Of a stretch of 64,000 nt of DNA, positions 34,974-44,555 are shown piece after piece. The stretch comes from Vibrio sp. CB1-14 (lineage in GTDB: Bacteria; Pseudomonadota; Gammaproteobacteria; Enterobacterales; Vibrionaceae): positions 310,001 through 374,000 of the forward strand of contig NZ_CP115921.1 of the NCBI RefSeq assembly GCF_040412085.2, read 5' to 3'. Numbering within the stretch: position 1 is the first letter of the stretch; every line of letters starts with the position of its first letter. The notes below the pieces were generated by a model, which was given only the letters and a program-made list of their open reading frames with translations, was not told the origin of the DNA and made no database searches. The position numbers and the translations under genes are program-made.

Positions 34974-35044
34974 TTGTACAAAATACGCTTATGTATAAGT
35001 TTTAGATCACTTTGTTGAGTGATACAAAATTTTCTTTTGTACAA
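34974..35044. promoter_or_regulatory. Palindrome-rich divergent promoter region (photolyase operon / deoD)
   Basis: Two identical TTGTACAA palindromes (34974-34981 and 35037-35044) flank a perfect inverted repeat ATCACT-N6-AGTGAT (35006-35023) and a near-palindrome CTTATGTATAAG (34988-34999). The region lies 33-103 bases upstream of the ybgA-like start and in the 347-base gap to deoD. TTGTACAA is a plausible recognition core for the MerR-type regulator in the operon. The rest of the gap holds no gene I can support. Confidence 0.5.
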
Positions 35045-35288
35045 TTGTATGGTTGTCGCAGACAAATGGTTCACTCACGAGACAAATATTTCCCCCACTT
35101 TCAATCATCGATAAAATCGATTGCCCAGCCACTTTCAACAAAATTAGTTATCATCAAGCGAATTTCTGTTCGTTACCGACAAATTTGTGACTAAACTCTC
35201 ATAGAGCCCTTGCTGGGCGCGTTAAAATCCTCATCAACAACGAACATAGCGTTCAACATAATTAGTTAAAACTTTAGGAGCGACCCCC

Positions 35289-35999
35289 ATGGCAACCCCT
35301 CATATCAATGCAAAACCAGGTGATTTCGCAGAGACAGTACTAATGCCAGGCGATCCACTTCGCGCACAATACATCGCAGAAACTTTCTTAGAAGACGTAG
35401 AGAAAGTGTGTGACGTTCGCAACATGTTTGGCTACACAGGTACCTATAAAGGCAAGCGAGTGTCAGTGATGGGTCACGGTATGGGCATCCCTTCTTGCTG
35501 TATCTACGTTCACGAACTTATCAAAGATTACGGCGTTAAAAACGTAATTCGCGTAGGTAGCTGTGGTGCGGTACGTGACGACGTAAACCTAATGGATGTT
35601 GTGATCGGTATGGGCGCGTCAACAGACTCTAAAGTGAACCGTATTCGATTCAATGACCACGATTTTGCTGCGATTGCTGACTTCGGTCTTCTAGAAGAAG
35701 CCGTGAAGCAAGCACGCATTAAAGAAGTACCGGTTAAAGTAGGTAACATCTTCTCGGCAGACCTGTTCTACACTCCAGAAGCAGATATCTTCGACAAAAT
35801 GAAGCACCTTGGCATCCTAGGTGTCGATATGGAAGCGGCGGGTATCTACGGCGTTGCTGCAGATCTTGGCGCAAAAGCTCTGACGGTACTGACGGTATCT
35901 GACCACATCATCCGTGGTGAGAAACTAAGCTCAGAAGATCGCCAAAAATCGTTCAACGATATGATGGTCGTTGCGCTAGAAACAGCGATCAACCTATAA
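35289..35999 (+). CDS. deoD: Purine-nucleoside phosphorylase (DeoD type)
   Basis: 236 residues, the hexameric bacterial PNP. Key segments: [46 protein letters not shown], the substrate motif [13 protein letters not shown] and the general acid in TVSDHI. It cleaves purine (deoxy)nucleosides with phosphate in the cytoplasm, for salvage and catabolism. AGGAG lies upstream of the ATG. It is a single-gene unit with a strong terminator; Vibrio usually carry another deoD on chromosome I. Confidence 0.96.
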   Translation: MATPHINAKPGDFAETVLMPGDPLRAQYIAETFLEDVEKVCDVRNMFGYTGTYKGKRVSVMGHGMGIPSCCIYVHELIKDYGVKNVIRVGSCGAVRDDVNLMDVVIGMGASTDSKVNRIRFNDHDFAAIADFGLLEEAVKQARIKEVPVKVGNIFSADLFYTPEADIFDKMKHLGILGVDMEAAGIYGVAADLGAKALTVLTVSDHIIRGEKLSSEDRQKSFNDMMVVALETAINL

Positions 36000-36007
36000 A
36001 ACAAGAA

Positions 36008-36041
36008 AGCCAGCTCAAGCCTGAAGTGAGCTGGCTTTTTT
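36008..36041 (+). terminator. Terminator of deoD
   Basis: AGCCAGCTCA (36008-36017) and TGAGCTGGCT (36027-36036) followed by TTTTT. Confidence 0.9.
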
Positions 36042-36148
36042 CTAACTGAATCGCTTTCTAGCTGAATAGTTTTCTAACGAATTAAACACTTCATCGAGCC
36101 CTATAACAATATTCAAGGCTTGATGTCACCAAACCATAGGGGGTGAAC

Positions 36149-37636
36149 GTGTCAGAAGGCAAACTGCCGATGGCCGCGGACGGGTTACAGCTCAATTTTT
36201 GTAAAACATTGGCGTGTGACAATTTTGGACAAAGTGATGCAAACCTCTATATCCTGCAGCACCGTAACCCCAAACGGCCAGCGATGGTATGCCGCGAATG
36301 TGGCGCGTTTCCCCCCCTACTTAACAATCGAGAAGTCCTCAATGAACTGACTCGATTGAAGCAGCATCATCACGAAGGGCTCCCTTCGTGTAAAGATCCG
36401 CAATGCGAACACTTTGGCCTATCGGTACATACTCACAAAGATCGTTATCACTCTTTTGGGTTTAGTGGCGATCGCCAGCGGTATCGCTGTAAATCTTGCC
36501 AAGGTACCTTTGTCGATAAATGGTCGGGCAGTAATAAGAAACTAAGCTTCCAAGAATCGTTACTTGGGCTTCTGTTTACCGGATACTCGGTGCGCGAGAT
36601 CTGTCGAAAGCTGAAAATCAATCCAAAAACCTTCTACGATCATATCGATCAAATTGCCAGTCGCTGCCGTCGTAAATTAGCGGATATTGATGGTCGTTGG
36701 ATAAAACACACTGATACTTTTCATTTAGCCTCACACTATCGACCATTGCAGCCACAAAGCCACAACGGCGTATTTTGGTTTGCAACCTGCGATGCCGATT
36801 CGGGTTATGTGTTGTGCCAACATACTAACTACAGCTCAGCCGATGCTGAAAATACGCTAGAAGATCACGATGCCTACGTAGCGGGTACGCAAGTACTCCC
36901 GAAAAACTACAGTGCGGAGACCAATCATGAGATCAATACCACCGCGACCGATTTAAAAGGACAAATTGATATTACCTATCAAAACATCCTTGCGCGCAGT
37001 AACGTCGAAGATCCTCTAGGTAACTTTGCCAAGTTTCATTACCCTGCCGTAGGCTCGTTGATTAGAGCCCCCTACACGTCTTATGCTCACTACTTATCGA
37101 TTCTAGAATCACTAAGCTGCGAGTCTGGAGAAAACAGCAAGCGTGTGACGGTATACATGCCACAAGATCCCGTACTGCGCTCTGCCGCGCTTACTGTTTT
37201 TCTGGGTGAAATCCAACACGGTAACGTGGAGCTAATGTACGTAGAACAAGATGAACATTGGCAAGATGCACAGTCATCCGAGCTTATTGACGTGGTACTG
37301 ATGGGATGGTGGCGCGATCGCTGGGCGGTCACTCATCAACCTTCAGGGGCAAGCAAAGGAGTGTGTTACCTAGCGGGCAATAACCCGAATGTCTCTTATT
37401 GGCTACAAACCGCCTCAACCAAGCAAGTCACCTTTTATCAAGACCGTTTCCACTTGCTGTTTGAAAGCTTTGTGAATGAACCAAGACGAAAGTTAAGACC
37501 TGCGGGGATCCACCCACTGCTAGATATTTTCCGTGCTTGGCACAACCTGTGTTATCAAGACAAGCAAGGTCAAACAGCCGCTCAAAGATTAGGGGTCACC
37601 GAGGCACCGATGACCCTTCGCTGCTTACTTGAGTGA
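36149..37636 (+). CDS. Transposase-like protein with duplicated zinc-ribbon domains
   Basis: About 495 residues from a GTG at 36149 with AGGGGGT upstream. Two similar N-terminal zinc units follow each other: Cys at about 18/23/48/51 and 81/86/114/117, each CX4C then CX2C, both with a DNFG or EHFG segment after the first pair. A helix-turn-helix (VREICRKLKINPKTFYDHI) follows. The rest looks like a degenerate transposase core (FWFATCDADSGYVL). No terminal inverted repeats are visible, and the gene sits in a normal operon setting, so it may be a domesticated transposase acting as a DNA-binding protein. Exact role unknown. Confidence 0.7.
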   Translation: MSEGKLPMAADGLQLNFCKTLACDNFGQSDANLYILQHRNPKRPAMVCRECGAFPPLLNNREVLNELTRLKQHHHEGLPSCKDPQCEHFGLSVHTHKDRYHSFGFSGDRQRYRCKSCQGTFVDKWSGSNKKLSFQESLLGLLFTGYSVREICRKLKINPKTFYDHIDQIASRCRRKLADIDGRWIKHTDTFHLASHYRPLQPQSHNGVFWFATCDADSGYVLCQHTNYSSADAENTLEDHDAYVAGTQVLPKNYSAETNHEINTTATDLKGQIDITYQNILARSNVEDPLGNFAKFHYPAVGSLIRAPYTSYAHYLSILESLSCESGENSKRVTVYMPQDPVLRSAALTVFLGEIQHGNVELMYVEQDEHWQDAQSSELIDVVLMGWWRDRWAVTHQPSGASKGVCYLAGNNPNVSYWLQTASTKQVTFYQDRFHLLFESFVNEPRRKLRPAGIHPLLDIFRAWHNLCYQDKQGQTAAQRLGVTEAPMTLRCLLE

Positions 37637-37670
37637 GCAATTCGATACAAGCAAGTATTACTACCAAGCG

Positions 37671-38561
37671 CTACAAAAAGAACAGCGAAATCCCAGCGAG
37701 CGCAAATAGAGTACCGACAACACTGCGACGTGAAATTGGCTCACCACGGATGGCATAGATAATCAGAATGAACAATGGACTGGTGGCAATCAAAGTTTGT
37801 GCGATAGCGGGATTAGCATGTTTAAGCGCAACCTGTTGTAGCCAGAGGGCAAGGAAGGTACCCACAAAAATCGCCGCCAGTAACCAGCACCAGTTTTTCT
37901 GATTCATACCTTTGCTCTGCTCAACCATCTTTCGGTACGGTTTTTTCTCAACAAAACCAATCAATAGCACCACCGCTGCGACACCAATAGTGAGACGAAT
38001 CAAAGCGCCCAATAACGGTGGTAAGTCTCCTTGCACCAACGCAAAATGGGAAATGACAACACCACTTGCCTGGCACACGCTGGCCAGCAATCCAAATCCA
38101 ATGCCTGACAAACTCGCCTTTTGATTGTGCTCATCGGCAGGTTGAAACACGACTGTGGTCACCGCAATGGTGGTAATAATAACGCCTAACCAACTCTGAA
38201 ACCCCAACGCCGTGCCAAGCGCCACCAATGCGAGAACACCTGATAGCGGCGGTGCTAATGATTCAAGCAATAGCGTTTTGCTGGCACCAATCCGTTTCAG
38301 TGAAGCAAAGTAGGCACTGTCACCAATCGCGATGCCTATGATGCCAGATATGCCGAGTATCCAGACATAGCTCGCCTCTAATTGCACATCCGGCATTGGA
38401 ACGAAAGGCATCACCAGTAGCATCATTACCGATGCCAAAATACCCTTAATGATATTTAGCTGCATCGCAGAGAAATGATGACTGAACTGACTGTATATCC
38501 ATGTGGCGACTGCCCACACAATTGCAGCACCAATGGCTGCAAATTCACCAATAAATTGCAC
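37671..38561 (-). CDS. DMT superfamily (EamA) transporter
   Basis: 296 residues with ten hydrophobic helices in two EamA repeats (AAIGAAIVWAVATWIYSQF at the start and LASVCQASGVVISHFALVQG for the second half). It probably exports an amino acid or other small metabolite. It is convergent to the transposase-like gene, with only a 34-base gap. Substrate not predictable. Confidence 0.85.
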   Translation of the reverse strand: MQFIGEFAAIGAAIVWAVATWIYSQFSHHFSAMQLNIIKGILASVMMLLVMPFVPMPDVQLEASYVWILGISGIIGIAIGDSAYFASLKRIGASKTLLLESLAPPLSGVLALVALGTALGFQSWLGVIITTIAVTTVVFQPADEHNQKASLSGIGFGLLASVCQASGVVISHFALVQGDLPPLLGALIRLTIGVAAVVLLIGFVEKKPYRKMVEQSKGMNQKNWCWLLAAIFVGTFLALWLQQVALKHANPAIAQTLIATSPLFILIIYAIRGEPISRRSVVGTLFALAGISLFFL

Positions 38562-38671
38562 TCAACCCTCTAATATTTATCAGTTTGCTATTGCATAATA
38601 CATAATTACAACAAATACTTAACCAGCGTAAATTGATTACGCGATTCAATACTCTTCACCAAGGATGCATT

Positions 38672-39055
38672 ATGTTTTTGGATTATTTTGCTTTAGGGCT
38701 ACTGGTATTCGTTGCCCTGATTCTGTTTTACGGAATCATCGTCATTCACGACATCCCCTATGAGATCGCTAAAGAGCGAGATCATCCTCATCAGGATGCC
38801 ATACATGTTGCAGGATGGGTAAGCTTATTTACGCTACACGCCATTTGGCCATTTTTGTGGATCTGGGCAACCCTATGGCGCAATGAGCGTGGCTGGGGCT
38901 TCCATAAACTCGAAGAAGAGCAGCACGATTTGCATCACCGTTTAGAAAAGCTCATTGACCAAGTCGATGAACTCAAGAATGAAGTAAGCTACCTCAAGGG
39001 TAAGCAGGCTCAAGAGAAAGCGGCGGCCACTCAAGTCCAGGCAGAGGAGAAGTAA
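38672..39055 (+). CDS. DUF3302 small inner-membrane protein (YiaW-like)
   Basis: 127 residues: two membrane helices (FALGLLVFVALILFYGIIVI and AGWVSLFTLHAIWPFLWIWA) and a C-terminal coiled coil (HRLEKLIDQVDELKNEVSYL). It matches the DUF3302 family (E. coli YiaW). The ATG at 38672 has AAGGA upstream; the longer frame to 38633 is less likely. It is three bases upstream of a HlyD-type adaptor, reproducing the E. coli yiaW-yiaV pair. Confidence 0.85.
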   Translation: MFLDYFALGLLVFVALILFYGIIVIHDIPYEIAKERDHPHQDAIHVAGWVSLFTLHAIWPFLWIWATLWRNERGWGFHKLEEEQHDLHHRLEKLIDQVDELKNEVSYLKGKQAQEKAAATQVQAEEK

Positions 39056-39058
39056 CCT

Positions 39059-40189
39059 ATGGATCTATTATTGGTATTAACCTACGCCGCACTATGTATC
39101 GCTATCTTTAAGATCTTCAAGATCCCTCTCAACAAATGGACAGTACCGACTGCCGTGTTAGGTGGCGTGGTTCTAGTTGGGACATTGATTTTATTAATGA
39201 ACTACAACCACCCGTTTAGCCAAATTGGCGGCCAGTTCTATTCCACTACGCCTATTGTTTCGAGCGTACGCGGTAAAGTCGTCGAGGTTGACGTCGAAGC
39301 TAACCAAAAACTTAACAAAGGCGACGTACTGTTTCGTATCGACCCTATCCCTTTTGAAGCAGAAGTGATTCGAGCTAAAGCCGCCCTAGCCGATGCCGAG
39401 CAGGATGTACTGCAGCTAGAAAGCAACTATAAAGCGTCTCAATCAGAGACCATTAAAGCGCTTGCCGAACGTGATAAAGCTGAAAGAGAGTACAATCGAT
39501 ATCAACAAGGCTTCAAAAAAGGTGCATTCACTGAGCAACAAGTCGATACTCGCCTACAAACCTTCAAAGCGAACCAAGCTGCACTTGAAGCGGCACAAGC
39601 ACAAGAAGAGAGCGCTCGACTTGCATTTGAATCGCAAATTTTCGGTGAGAACACCATGGTTGCTCAGCTGAAAGCTCAACTGATTCAAGCCGAGTTTAAT
39701 CTGCGAGAAACCACCGTTGTTGCTCCGACCGATGGCTACGTAACTCAACTAGCTCTTAGACCGGGTATGATGGCGGTACCGCTGCCACTGGCACCACTTA
39801 TGACCTTTGTTCACACTGAGCAAGACTTTTATGTGGGCGCTTTCAGACAAAACTCACTGCAACGTCTTAAATCAGGTTTTGAAGCGGAGTTTCTGTTTAG
39901 AGCACTGCCGGGCAAAGTCTTTAAAGGAAAAGTTGTCGAGGTTCTGCCCACCATCCCTGAAGGCCAAATTCAAGCAAGCGGTACGTTAAGAACCACTCAA
40001 ACATTCAATACTTCTGGTCGCGCTATGGTTAAGCTAGTGATTGAAGATGATATGAGTGAGTACGTACTACCAACAGGCTCTAACGCAGAAATTGCGGTGT
40101 ATTCTGATAGTTTCACCCACGTATCTATCATGCGTAAGGTACTGATCCGAATGAAGAGCTGGCAAAACTACCTCTACCTGGATCACTAA
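39059..40189 (+). CDS. HlyD-family membrane fusion protein (YiaV-like)
   Basis: 376 residues: two N-terminal membrane helices, a lipoyl half-motif (VRGKVVEVDVEANQKLNKGD), a long alpha-helical hairpin (about 110-210), then the second lipoyl half (VVAPTDGYVTQLALRPG) and a beta-barrel region. It matches YiaV/EmrA-like adaptors. It forms an operon with the DUF3302 protein, and no transporter or outer-membrane factor is adjacent. Export substrate unknown. Confidence 0.88.
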   Translation: MDLLLVLTYAALCIAIFKIFKIPLNKWTVPTAVLGGVVLVGTLILLMNYNHPFSQIGGQFYSTTPIVSSVRGKVVEVDVEANQKLNKGDVLFRIDPIPFEAEVIRAKAALADAEQDVLQLESNYKASQSETIKALAERDKAEREYNRYQQGFKKGAFTEQQVDTRLQTFKANQAALEAAQAQEESARLAFESQIFGENTMVAQLKAQLIQAEFNLRETTVVAPTDGYVTQLALRPGMMAVPLPLAPLMTFVHTEQDFYVGAFRQNSLQRLKSGFEAEFLFRALPGKVFKGKVVEVLPTIPEGQIQASGTLRTTQTFNTSGRAMVKLVIEDDMSEYVLPTGSNAEIAVYSDSFTHVSIMRKVLIRMKSWQNYLYLDH

Positions 40190-40201
40190 GTTAGCACCAT
40201 C

Positions 40202-40232
40202 AAAAACGGCAACCGAATCGGTTGCCGTTTTT
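40202..40232. terminator. Bidirectional terminator
   Basis: AAAAACGGCAACCG / CGGTTGCCGTTTTT with a 3-base loop between the convergent HlyD and glutathione-peroxidase genes; works on both strands. Confidence 0.9.
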
Positions 40233-40247
40233 CTATCGAATTAGTCG

Positions 40248-40796
40248 TCATAAGTATTGTTTGATCATAGTGGTGATTTTGTCATCCGTTGGAGAAGTGC
40301 CTGTCGAAAACACACCGACGACATTGCCATCTCGCCCTACTAGGTATTTATAAAAATTCCATTTCGGAGTAATACCGCTTTGCTTGGCGATTTCAGAGAA
40401 AACTGGATTGACGTCAGTACCTTTTACTGAGCTACGCGCCATCATTGGAAACGTCACGCCATAATCGAGATAACATACTTTGGCGGTATTCTCTTCGCTA
40501 CCTCTATCTTGATTGAAGTCGTTGGAAGGAAAACCAACGACACTAAACCCCTGATCTTTAAACTGATTATGCAGGTTTTCTAACTGTTCGAATTGGCCGG
40601 TAAAACCACATTGGCTGGCCGTATTCACTACCAACAACACTTTGCCTTGATATTCGTCACATAGGCTCACTGTATCGGCCGAGTTTAGTTTTCGCTGAGT
40701 AGAATCTAGGAGGGTTGGACAACTACTCGCCAGTGTTTCCTTGGCGAAAAGGCCAAATAACAGTCCGAGTATAAGTGCTTTAAAAACCATGCTCAT
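40248..40796 (-). CDS. Exported glutathione peroxidase-like protein
   Basis: 182 residues: signal peptide (VFKALILGLLFGLFAKETLA), then the GPx fold with the peroxidatic Cys63 in VVNTASQCGFTGQFEQLEN, the FPSNDF segment with the Gln/Asn region, and PKWNFYKYLVGRDG with the conserved Trp-Asn. It reduces hydroperoxides, probably in the periplasm and probably using thioredoxin-like donors. The ATG at 40796 has GGAGG five bases upstream; the GTG at 40802 overlaps that site and was rejected. Confidence 0.9.
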   Translation of the reverse strand: MSMVFKALILGLLFGLFAKETLASSCPTLLDSTQRKLNSADTVSLCDEYQGKVLLVVNTASQCGFTGQFEQLENLHNQFKDQGFSVVGFPSNDFNQDRGSEENTAKVCYLDYGVTFPMMARSSVKGTDVNPVFSEIAKQSGITPKWNFYKYLVGRDGNVVGVFSTGTSPTDDKITTMIKQYL

Positions 40797-40921
40797 TGCC
40801 ACCTCCTTATTGCGAACATTTTCTTACGGGTAAACTTAAGAATAGTTCAAACCCCAAAAGGGCGCTATTTAGAAGCCTGTTTGGTCTCTAGTCGTAGACT
40901 AGGTATTATCGCATAGAAAGC

Positions 40922-40949
40922 AAAACAGCCACGGTATCGTGGCTGTTTT
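40922..40949. terminator. Hairpin after the CbpA-like gene
   Basis: AAAACAGCCACG (40922-40933) and CGTGGCTGTTTT (40938-40949), 21 bases beyond the minus-strand stop; works on both strands. Confidence 0.88.
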
Positions 40950-40970
40950 GAATCCTGCGAAACATTTTCG

Positions 40971-41894
40971 TTATGCAAGCGTTGCTTTGAACTGCTCAAG
41001 CAGTTCACGTTGCTTATCAGTAAGATTCGTCGGAGTGTCTACCTGAATTTTTACCAATAGGTCACCCGTTTCACCTTTACGACTCGTCACGCCACGGCCG
41101 GTCATTTTGAATTTTCGACCTGATTGCGTTCCAGCAGGAATTTTGAGTTTAAAGCGGCTATCCAACACATTGACTTCCACTTCACCGCCCAAAGCTGCCG
41201 TGACCATAGAAACTTTGGTCAAACAGATAAGGTCATTGCCATCACGCTCAAGAAAAGCATGAGAACGAGTCGCGATGGTCAATAGCAAATCACCAGCTGG
41301 GCCACCATTGATACCTGGGCGACCTTTTCCAGAGAAGCGGATCTTCTCTCCGTCTTTAATGCCAACCGGAACTTTTACATTGATCTTTTTGCTCTCACCG
41401 TTGATTGGCAGTTCAACTACCTTTTCGGCACCTTGAATCGCATCGACAAAATCAACGGTTAACGTGTATTCCTGATCTTGACCTTTTTCTGCTCTGGGGC
41501 GGCCACGTCCGCCACGAGCTTGAGAGAAAATGTCCTCAAAACCACCAAAGCCACCGCCGCCAAATCCGCCACCGCCGAATCCGCCGCCACGCTGTCTAAA
41601 TGCATCACCGAAAATATCATCAAAGCCACCACCACCGCTGTGACCGCCGTGACCACCAAAACCGCCACCTTCAAACGCCGCATGCCCAAACTGGTCATAC
41701 TGACGACGTTTATTAGTATCCGTTAGCACCTCGTAAGCTTCTTTTACTTCTTTAAAGCTCGCTTCTGCTGCAGTGTCTCCAGGATTTTTATCAGGATGGT
41801 ATTTCATCGCCAAGCGCTTGTAGGCCTTTTTGATGTCCTTTTCTGAGGCTCCTTTCGAGACACCTAGCACGCTGTAATAATCTCTTTTCGACAT
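40971..41894 (-). CDS. cbpA: DnaJ-class co-chaperone (CbpA-like)
   Basis: 307 residues: J domain (1-70) with HPD at 33-35, a Gly/Phe-rich linker (about 75-125, many GGGFGG repeats), and the two beta-barrel C-terminal substrate-binding domains ([17 protein letters not shown] and [17 protein letters not shown]). The CxxCxGxG zinc-finger repeats of true DnaJ are absent, so it is CbpA-type. It stimulates DnaK ATPase. No cbpM-like inhibitor gene is adjacent. Confidence 0.88.
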   Translation of the reverse strand: MSKRDYYSVLGVSKGASEKDIKKAYKRLAMKYHPDKNPGDTAAEASFKEVKEAYEVLTDTNKRRQYDQFGHAAFEGGGFGGHGGHSGGGGFDDIFGDAFRQRGGGFGGGGFGGGGFGGFEDIFSQARGGRGRPRAEKGQDQEYTLTVDFVDAIQGAEKVVELPINGESKKINVKVPVGIKDGEKIRFSGKGRPGINGGPAGDLLLTIATRSHAFLERDGNDLICLTKVSMVTAALGGEVEVNVLDSRFKLKIPAGTQSGRKFKMTGRGVTSRKGETGDLLVKIQVDTPTNLTDKQRELLEQFKATLA

Positions 41895-42480
41895 GCTAAA
41901 ACCTCACTCACTCTCTTACTCAAACATAAAAAGGGCGTTCGAGTTTCCGCGACGCCCTGAATTCCGATAAGTTTATGTATTTATGCCCATAACTCAACTT
42001 TTTCTTAAATCTCTTACTCACCGCAGAGCCAACCAATATTCAAACAACCAAGATTCTCAGTCAGCAATAAAGCCAGATGCATGACCATGCATAAACCACT
42101 ATCATGCACAGCGCTGTTTCAAACAGCCCCACATCGAGGCTAAATCTGTCACCGTGATGTCACACAATGTGTTTAGTTTTACTAGTTCACTTATTCAACG
42201 CAGAACGGAACTGGCGTTTGAATCCTACCCCATTTTCTAGATAACCTAGTTCTCAATTACATCTCATCCCCAATGGAGTGTGATTGAACATCAAGATTAT
42301 CTCTTTTGATCAAACTTTAGGTTTTATGGGCTAGATTGCATAGTAAAGTTCTGTTCTGATAGTAAATGATTTAACGACGTCTTTGAGTGTATTGGTCATA
42401 GAGAGCTTATCCATAGAAGGTTTGCCACACATCACACTCCCCCAAAACGTCTTTTGTGCTGTTATATAAGGAGTTATACA
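41895..42480. other. Long intergenic region between cbpA-like gene and glgC
   Basis: About 585 bases without a coding frame. A GGGCGT...ACGCCC hairpin (41933-41957) lies in the leader of the CbpA-like gene, and GCTGTTT-C-AAACAGC (42113-42127) is a perfect 7-bp inverted repeat that may be an operator. The rest is AT-rich with likely divergent promoters. Confidence 0.4.
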
Positions 42481-43788
42481 ATGCCGAAGGAAAACCAATA
42501 TTCCCACATTTCTAGTAATGCGCGTTTGCGTAATACCACCGCGATGATTTTAGCGGGTGGGAAAGGCACTAGACTAAAAGAACTCACCTCAAATATCGCA
42601 AAACCTGCGGTATCCTTTGGCGGGAAGTTCAAAATCATCGATTTTACACTCTCCAACTGCATCAACTCGGGTATTCGTCGAGTTGGCGTGCTTACCCAAT
42701 ATATGGCGCACGATCTAATAAGCCACATCCAATCTGGCTGGCAGTCGTCTTATTCTGCGCTAGGTGAAGGGGTCTACATTATCCCTGCTCAGCAACGTGT
42801 TGGGGAAAACTGGTATCGCGGTACGGCCGATGCGTTGTACCAAAACCTCGACCTCATCAAACGTGTCGACCACACTGAACGTGTGTTGATCTTGGGCGGT
42901 GACCACATCTACAAAATGGACTACTCGCGCATGATCAACTTCCATGTTGAAAGCGGTGCGGATGTCACTGTTGCCTGTATCCAGAAACCAATTGAGCAGG
43001 CGTCAGAATTCGGCGTAATGGGTCTTAATGAAGATGGTGACATCATCAACTTTGTAGAAAAACCAGCCAACCCAACTCCAATGCCAAACAATAAAGATAA
43101 GGCGCTCATCTCAATGGGTATTTATATCTTTAATGTAGACGTGTTGGATGCCGAGCTTAGACAAGCCTTAGATGATCCAAACTATAAACACGACTTTGGA
43201 CACAACATTATCCCTAGCCTTATTGGCCGCAAGAAGGTCAAAGGTTACGTGTTCACCGAGCGTGGTCATCCTGGTGCCAACGGCTATTGGCGCGATGTGG
43301 GTCATGTAGACGAGTACTACGCTGCAACAATGGACTTGCTTGCACCGACACCAGAACTTGATCTTTACGATACCAGCTGGCCTATCATGACCAACCAAGT
43401 GCAACGACCTGGGGTGAAGTTCTTATTCAATGACCCACAACGCCGAGGTTTCGCTGTTGACTCAGTCCTTTGCGCAGGTGCTATCATCTCCGGTGGTCAG
43501 GTTGACCATAGCTTGGTTTCCTCGGACGTTCGCGTCGAAGACTTTGCGGAAGTGAAAGACAGCATCTTGTTGCCGCGAGCCGTAGTTGGCAGTAGCTGTA
43601 AGCTAAAGAAAGTGATTGTTGCAGAAGGGTGTGTCGTCCCTGATGGTACTGTGATCGGCTATGATCTTGAAGAAGACCAAAAACGTTACACCGTCACCGA
43701 AAGTGGTGTGGTGTTGGTTTGCTCTGAGATGTTTGAAACAAGCAATACCGCTTCTCACCAAGAAAACCCTGAAGCGATTATTTCGTAA
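42481..43788 (+). CDS. glgC: Glucose-1-phosphate adenylyltransferase
   Basis: 435 residues. Nucleotidyl-transferase start AMILAGGKGTRLKELT, GTADALYQN, the ADP-glucose site FVEKP and the C-terminal left-handed beta-helix (about 320-430) identify bacterial GlgC. It makes ADP-glucose from glucose-1-phosphate and ATP, the committed step of glycogen synthesis. The ATG at 42481 has AAGGAG. No other glg gene is in the window, so it may be the second Vibrio copy (glgC2). A strong terminator follows at 43861. Confidence 0.95.
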   Translation: MPKENQYSHISSNARLRNTTAMILAGGKGTRLKELTSNIAKPAVSFGGKFKIIDFTLSNCINSGIRRVGVLTQYMAHDLISHIQSGWQSSYSALGEGVYIIPAQQRVGENWYRGTADALYQNLDLIKRVDHTERVLILGGDHIYKMDYSRMINFHVESGADVTVACIQKPIEQASEFGVMGLNEDGDIINFVEKPANPTPMPNNKDKALISMGIYIFNVDVLDAELRQALDDPNYKHDFGHNIIPSLIGRKKVKGYVFTERGHPGANGYWRDVGHVDEYYAATMDLLAPTPELDLYDTSWPIMTNQVQRPGVKFLFNDPQRRGFAVDSVLCAGAIISGGQVDHSLVSSDVRVEDFAEVKDSILLPRAVVGSSCKLKKVIVAEGCVVPDGTVIGYDLEEDQKRYTVTESGVVLVCSEMFETSNTASHQENPEAIIS

Positions 43789-43860
43789 AAACACCGACTC
43801 TGAGTGGCTCCTTCCCTCAGCTAGTTAGCTGGTAACTAGGGAATCAGACAACAACCATTA

Positions 43861-43896
43861 GAAGCAAGTACCAGTAGCAGTACTTGCTTCTTTTTT
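43861..43896 (+). terminator. Terminator after glgC
   Basis: GAAGCAAGTAC (43861-43871) and GTACTTGCTTC (43880-43890) followed by TTTTTT; the converging MarR gene ends two bases beyond. Confidence 0.9.
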
Positions 43897-43898
43897 AC

Positions 43899-44366
43899 TC
43901 AACAAGCACTCTTATAGAGCTTGAGCGCATCATAAAATGCCGCCATAGTGGTGTTGTGAGCTTCAAACAACTCATCGGCATTGACGCGGCCACGAACCGC
44001 CGTCAGATACTGCTCGGCAATCGCATCGGTTTTCGCTCGATGTATCTCTATCAACTTTTTACCCGGCGGGGTGACAGCAAGTATCTTTTTGATTCGACCA
44101 CTCTGCTTGATCTTGGTAGCTGTCAGAAGTTCCGCAGACTCTAGTTCACGTACCGCTTTGTTCACTTTAGAGGTATCAGCAAGAAAAGCTTGGCTAATCA
44201 TATATTGAGTGCATTCGGTCGAGTCTTGCTCTGAACATTTGTCGACATACTGAAGGACAAAAAAATTGAACAGCGACAGTTTAATGTTGGTTGATTCCGA
44301 GAGGATCTTCTTGAGGTGTTCCGTCACCAAATAGCAAATATATCCATCACTGGGTAGCGGGCTCAT
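43899..44366 (-). CDS. MarR family transcriptional regulator
   Basis: 155 residues with a winged helix-turn-helix in the MarR arrangement (DTSKVNKAVRELESAELLTATKIKQ, followed by the IKKILAVTPPGKKLIEIHRAKTD wing/helix). It is a dimeric repressor of unknown ligand. It lies upstream of, and divergent from, the candidate RNA and yghU region, so it could control yghU. Confidence 0.85.
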   Translation of the reverse strand: MSPLPSDGYICYLVTEHLKKILSESTNIKLSLFNFFVLQYVDKCSEQDSTECTQYMISQAFLADTSKVNKAVRELESAELLTATKIKQSGRIKKILAVTPPGKKLIEIHRAKTDAIAEQYLTAVRGRVNADELFEAHNTTMAAFYDALKLYKSAC

Positions 44367-44555
44367 AATGTGTCAGCTCCAGAGAAGTAAATGGTGCGCC
44401 CAATATAACAGCCGGTAAGTGCTTAGATAAACAATAATGTTTTGTTACACCAATAATGTGACTTGGCCATATTTTTGACACTATTTGCCATTTATGTACT
44501 ACAAATGACTGATTTTTTCAGTTATAGAAAATTACGCTCATATCGTCATAATAGA

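Noticed and set aside
35012..35194. 60-codon open frame between ybgA-like gene and deoD
   Set aside because: It overlaps the palindromes of the promoter region, lacks a ribosome binding site and its translation is not protein-like.
41405..41726. Antisense open frames over the glycine-rich part of the CbpA-like gene
   Set aside because: They arise from the repeated glycine codons (GGC/GGT) read on the other strand and are low complexity.
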